DNA from: Gemmatimonadota bacterium | GTDB taxonomy: Bacteria; Gemmatimonadota; Gemmatimonadetes; Gemmatimonadales; GWC2-71-9 | Length of the DNA stretch: 64,000 nucleotides | NCBI GenBank assembly: GCA_016713785.1 | Contig: JADJOM010000002.1 | Location: 496,001 to 560,000, forward strand | Direction of reading: 5' to 3' | Position numbers and translations under genes: made by a program | Shown: positions 60,435-64,000 of the stretch, one piece after another | Layout: each line of letters starts with the position of its first letter | Numbering within the stretch: position 1 is the stretch's first letter | The notes under the pieces: generated by a model | The model's database searches: none | Told to the model about the DNA's origin: nothing | The model's input: the letters and a program-made list of their open reading frames with translations, nothing else

Positions 60435-63400
60435 ATGACCCCTGCCGCGGCCCTCGTCGCCCCCGCGCGGACCCGCATAGGCTATTCGATCCAGGTCGCC
60501 CTGTTCGCGCTCGCGGTCGTGGTGAGCGGGGCGGCCGGCTGGGCGCTGCGCGGGCTGCACGGCGGGGCGCCGCCGCTCTCGCCGCCCGCCGGCGTGGCGC
60601 TCGCCGGCCTGCTGCTCCTCGGCCTCCGGGCCTGGCCGGGGGTGCTGCTCGCCGAGCTCGCCCTCAACACCTTCCTGGGGATCCCCCCCGCCTCCACCCT
60701 GGCGCTGGCCTTGGGCAGCACGGTGAGCGCGGCGCTCCCCGCCTGGCTGCTCCGCCGCGCCGGCTGCTGCCTCGAGACCGTCGGCGGCGTGGGCCGCTTC
60801 CTGCTCGTCGCCGGCGTGCTCGGGCCCGTGGTCGCGGGAGTCGCGTCGCTGGGCGGCCTGACGCTGTGGGCCGACGCCAACCACGACTACCCGCTCACCT
60901 ACCTGGCCTCGGTGGCCCTCGCCACCGGCGTGGCCAGCTTGGTGGTGACCGCGCCGCTGGTGGCCTGGCTCGGGCCGCGGCCGGCCGAGCGCCCCACCGG
61001 CCGGGGCTGGGAGCTGCTGGTGCTCGCCGGGGGCATCGGCGGCGCGCTGCTGCTCATCCACGCCAGCACCCCGCTCTACGCCCTGCTCGCCTTCCCGCTC
61101 ATGACCTGGGCGTCGCTCCGCTTCGGGTCCCGCGGCGCCACCACGCTCACCGTGGCCTCCTACGTCCTCAGCGTCTTCGGCATGGGGCAGGAGCTGTCGC
61201 TGCTCGAGCCGGGCGTGCTCGAGCTCCAGGTGTTCTTCACCCTGCTGCACTTCGCCATCGGCGGCACCGGGCTGCTGCTCGCCGCCAGCGCGGCGGAGCG
61301 GCAGCGGGCCCAGGCCCTGGAGTACCGCGCCGACGACCAGTACCGCGCGCTGCTGGCCGCCTCGCCGCTGGCCATCGTGGGGCTCGACCGCGCCGGCCGG
61401 GTGAGCCTGTGGAGCGCCGCGGCGGAGCAGCTCTTCGGCTGGCAGGCGGCCGAGGTGATCGGGGGGCCGCCCCCCACCATCCCGCCGGAGCGGGCGGAGG
61501 AGTTCGCGGCCATCCTCGCGGGGCGCACCGAGCCGCTGCTCGGCCTCGAGACCCTGCGCTGGCGGCGCGACGGCACCCGCATCGACGTGGTGCTGCACAC
61601 CTGGCCGCTGCGCGACGCCGACGGCAGCTTCGCCGGCTCGGTGGCCGCGCTGCAGGACATCACCGAGCGCAAGCGCGCCGAGCAGCTGCAGGCGGCGCTG
61701 TTCCGGATCTCGCAGGCGGCGCTGCTGGCGGAGGACCTCGACAGCCTCTACGCCGCGATCCACGGCATCGTGAGCGGGCTCATGCCGGCGCGGAACCTCT
61801 TCATCGCCCTCTACGACCGCGCCACCGACACCCTGAGCTTTCCCTACTGGGTGGACCAGCACGACCCCCGCCCCGCCCCGCGGCGGGCCCGGAACGGGCT
61901 CACGGAGTACGTGCTGCGCAGCGGGCGCCCGCTGCGCGACCGCCACACCACCATCGGCTCGCTCGAGGCGCGCGGCGACGTGGAGGTCGTCGGGACCCCC
62001 GCCGCCGACTGGCTCGGCGTGCCGCTGCAGGTCTCGGGCACGGTCATGGGCGTGCTGGTGGTGCAGAGCTACGACCAGGGGGTGCAGTACACCGACCGCG
62101 ACCAGGACATCCTGGAGTTCGTGTCCAACCAGGTGGCGATGGCCATCGACCGGCGCCGCGCCGCGGCCGACCAGCAGGCCACCGCCGTGGAGCTCGAGGC
62201 GCTGTTCGCCGCCATGCCCGACGTGATCGTGGTCTTCGACCGCGACGGCACCTTCCTCAAGGTGGCCCCCACCCGGCAGGAGTACCGCTTCAGCTCCCCC
62301 GAGGAGGTGATCGGCAAGCGGATGGCGGAGGTGCTGCCCCCCGCGCTCGCGGCGGAGGCCACGCTGGCCGTCCGCACCGCGCTGGAGCGGCGCGAGGCAG
62401 TGACCATCGAGTACGAGCTGCCCATCCGCGGGGTGCCGCACTGGTTCTCCGGCACCGCCTCGCCCATGGGGCCCGACCGGGCGGTCTGGGTGGCGCGGAA
62501 CATCACGCCGGTCAAGGAATCGCAGCTGCTGGAGCGGGTGGTGGGCGCGGTGGCGCGCGCGGCGGTGGAGCGCACCGACCTGCACGACACCCTGGCCGAG
62601 CTGCACCGCACCATCGCGGCGCTGATGCCGGCCCGGAGCTGCTATGTGGCGCTGGTCGACGCGGGGGAGGAGCGGCTGATCTTCCCCTACTGGTCGGACG
62701 AGCGGCTGCCCAACCCGCGCTACCGCCCCCGCGGCCAGAGCTACTCCGACTGGGTGCTCTTCCACGGCCGGCCGCTGCGCTACCGCCAGAGCCTGGCCAC
62801 CGGCGAGCCCCCCGCCGCCGAGGCGACGTTCGTGGGGCCGGAGCCGGCCGACTGGATGGCCGCGCCGCTCACGGTGGGCGACCGCACCGTCGGCGTGGTG
62901 GCGGTGCAGACCTATGAGGGCGCCCACGTCTACTCGGCGCGGGAGCAGCAGCTGCTCGAGATCGTGGCCAGCCAGGTGGCGTTCCTGATCGAGCGCACCC
63001 GCGCCGCCGAGCTGGTGCGGCGCAGCGAGGAGCGCTTCCGGGCGCTCGCCGCCACCACCAGCGACGTGATCTACGAGTGGGACCCGGTGACGCGGCGGGA
63101 GTGGTGGAGCGAGAACATCACCGCCATCCTCGGCTACCAGCCCGGCGAGATCCGCTTCAGCGACGACGGCTGGGAGCAGCTGCTGCACGAGGAGGACCGC
63201 GCGCGGGCCAGCGGCACCTACGCCGCCGCCGCCACCGGCACCGCCACCAGCTGGCGCGAGGAGTACCGCATCCGCCGCCGCGACGGCAGCTACGCCTGGG
63301 TGCTCGACCGCGCCCGGCTGGAGCGCGACGCCGCCGGCCGCGTGACCCGGGTGATCGGCGCCATGCTCGACATCACCAGCCTGCGCGAGGCCCGCGAGGC

Positions 63401-64000
63401 GCTGCGCCGCAGCGAGGACCAGCTGCGGCAGGCCGCCAAGATGGAGGCCGTCGGCCGCCTGGCCGGCGGCGTGGCCCACGACTTCAACAACCTGCTCACC
63501 TCCGTGCTGGGCCACGCCGACCTGGCCCTCGGCACCCTCGACACCGGCCACCCGGTGCGGGACGACCTGCAGGAGATCAAGGCCGCCGGCACCCGCGCCG
63601 CCGCGCTCACCCAGCAGCTGCTCGCCTTCAGCCGCAAGCAGCTGCTCGAGCCCCGCGTCCTCGACCTCAACGCCGTGGTGAGCGGCACCATCAAGATGCT
63701 GCGCCGCACCATCGGCGAGGACGTCACCCTGGTCACCCGGCTGGCCCCCGACCTGGGCCACGTCCGCGCCGACCCGGTGCAGATGGAGCAGGTGCTCATC
63801 AACCTGGCCGTCAACGCCCGGGACGCCATGCCCGACGGCGGCCGCCTGCTCATCGAGACCACCAACGTGCGGCTGCCCGTCGGCCCCGGGGTGCGCATCC
63901 GGGTGCAGGACGACGGCGTGGGGATGAGCGAGGAGGTGCGGCGCCACGTCTTCGAGCCGTTCTTCACCACCAAGGACGTGGGCAAGGGCACCGGCCTGGG
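60435..64000 (+). CDS. MASE1-PAS-GAF hybrid-type sensor histidine kinase (3' end outside window)
   Basis: The first 1188 codons of a membrane sensor kinase that runs off the window. An N-terminal MASE1 domain of about eight helices (residues about 15-290, GWALRGLHGG and PPAGVALAGLLLLGLRAWPG) is followed by a PAS (QYRALLAASPLAIVGLDRAG), a GAF (HGIVSGLMPARNLFIALYDR), a PAS (LFAAMPDVIVVFDRDG), a second GAF, and a PAS_3 (TSDVIYEWDPVT). The HisKA-like helix has the phospho-acceptor in GGVAHDFNNLL, and the start of the HATPase follows (NLAVNARDAMPDGG, FEPFFTTKDVGKGTGLG). MASE1 is a poorly defined membrane sensory unit. ATG 60435 follows the HD-GYP gene by 10 bases. A receiver domain may follow outside the window. 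Confidence 0.9.
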   Translation, partial: MTPAAALVAPARTRIGYSIQVALFALAVVVSGAAGWALRGLHGGAPPLSPPAGVALAGLLLLGLRAWPGVLLAELALNTFLGIPPASTLALALGSTVSAALPAWLLRRAGCCLETVGGVGRFLLVAGVLGPVVAGVASLGGLTLWADANHDYPLTYLASVALATGVASLVVTAPLVAWLGPRPAERPTGRGWELLVLAGGIGGALLLIHASTPLYALLAFPLMTWASLRFGSRGATTLTVASYVLSVFGMGQELSLLEPGVLELQVFFTLLHFAIGGTGLLLAASAAERQRAQALEYRADDQYRALLAASPLAIVGLDRAGRVSLWSAAAEQLFGWQAAEVIGGPPPTIPPERAEEFAAILAGRTEPLLGLETLRWRRDGTRIDVVLHTWPLRDADGSFAGSVAALQDITERKRAEQLQAALFRISQAALLAEDLDSLYAAIHGIVSGLMPARNLFIALYDRATDTLSFPYWVDQHDPRPAPRRARNGLTEYVLRSGRPLRDRHTTIGSLEARGDVEVVGTPAADWLGVPLQVSGTVMGVLVVQSYDQGVQYTDRDQDILEFVSNQVAMAIDRRRAAADQQATAVELEALFAAMPDVIVVFDRDGTFLKVAPTRQEYRFSSPEEVIGKRMAEVLPPALAAEATLAVRTALERREAVTIEYELPIRGVPHWFSGTASPMGPDRAVWVARNITPVKESQLLERVVGAVARAAVERTDLHDTLAELHRTIAALMPARSCYVALVDAGEERLIFPYWSDERLPNPRYRPRGQSYSDWVLFHGRPLRYRQSLATGEPPAAEATFVGPEPADWMAAPLTVGDRTVGVVAVQTYEGAHVYSAREQQLLEIVASQVAFLIERTRAAELVRRSEERFRALAATTSDVIYEWDPVTRREWWSENITAILGYQPGEIRFSDDGWEQLLHEEDRARASGTYAAAATGTATSWREEYRIRRRDGSYAWVLDRARLERDAAGRVTRVIGAMLDITSLREAREALRRSEDQLRQAAKMEAVGRLAGGVAHDFNNLLTSVLGHADLALGTLDTGHPVRDDLQEIKAAGTRAAALTQQLLAFSRKQLLEPRVLDLNAVVSGTIKMLRRTIGEDVTLVTRLAPDLGHVRADPVQMEQVLINLAVNARDAMPDGGRLLIETTNVRLPVGPGVRIRVQDDGVGMSEEVRRHVFEPFFTTKDVGKGTGL

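Noticed and set aside
60351..63947. Very long open frame (about 1200 codons) on the minus strand opposite the MASE1 kinase
   Set aside because: Composition is His/Arg/Gly/Ala-rich with no domains, as expected from a stop-poor antisense frame in very GC-rich DNA. The plus strand has a full kinase.
1..64000. tRNA, rRNA, riboswitch or replication origin
   Set aside because: No cloverleaf, rRNA core or riboswitch core was recognised by eye. The ahcY leader is too short (53 bases) to hold a convincing SAH riboswitch.

Overview
The window reads as a very GC-rich chromosome segment from a Gram-negative, envelope-bearing bacterium. It carries a TolC/RND efflux operon, lipoprotein signals, an ADOP-type MacB permease controlled by PadR, several S9 peptidases, a DUF5916 outer-membrane-type protein and PAS-rich sensor kinases. 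This repertoire fits Gemmatimonadota best, with Acidobacteriota as the alternative; that assignment is inference. No rRNA, tRNA, IS element, integrase, prophage or CRISPR array is visible.

Layout. 1-3.3 kb: start of a DPP4-like peptidase, a DUF2442 protein, and an ArsR-methyltransferase/ahcY pair for methyl-cycle control. 3.3-7 kb: SPFH / NAD-kinase-like / NrtR-type Nudix regulator / metallo-beta-lactamase operon behind a promoter covered by two tandem inverted repeats. 7-12.2 kb: PadR-ADOP pair and oligopeptidase B. 12.4-19.1 kb: TetR gene divergent from a TolC/adaptor/RND pump operon. 19.1-24.8 kb: a giant soluble hybrid kinase with about twelve PAS domains. 25-29.4 kb: ABC-2 exporter operon (HlyD, ATPase, permease) continuing into a CysQ/IMPase-like phosphatase and a uridine-kinase-like protein. 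29.7-45.6 kb: five tandem subtilisin-like (S8) lipoprotein genes. 45.6-50 kb: DUF4112, a beta-lactamase-like hydrolase and a HEAT protein, then DUF5916. 50-56.3 kb: an LCM-type methyltransferase, a phospholipid-synthesis set (PlsC, CdsA, CDP-alcohol transferase) with DUF4105, and a Tat-exported class V aminotransferase. 56.4-64 kb: efp, then a HEAT / HD-GYP / MASE1 kinase operon cut by the window end.

The most unusual part is the S8 cluster. Genes 2-5 share an almost identical 5' module (leader, lipoprotein signal, N-terminal domain) up to one sharp boundary. They then carry divergent, visibly less GC-rich prodomain-protease cores, and finish with one of two nearly identical 3' modules (type A in genes 2 and 5, type B in genes 3 and 4). 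Each of these genes is preceded by a homopolymeric G tract of different length (8, 15, 15 and 7), and a G5/G6 run inside the 5' module puts genes 2 and 4 out of frame. This constant-variable-constant layout with G tracts looks like a cassette or phase-variation family of secreted proteases.

A strong caveat applies. Single-base, mostly homopolymer frameshifts also break ahcY, the NAD-kinase-like gene, the TetR gene, the PAS kinase, DUF5916, DUF4105 and HD-GYP. Much of the frame disruption may therefore be sequencing error. The mosaic structure does not depend on those indels.
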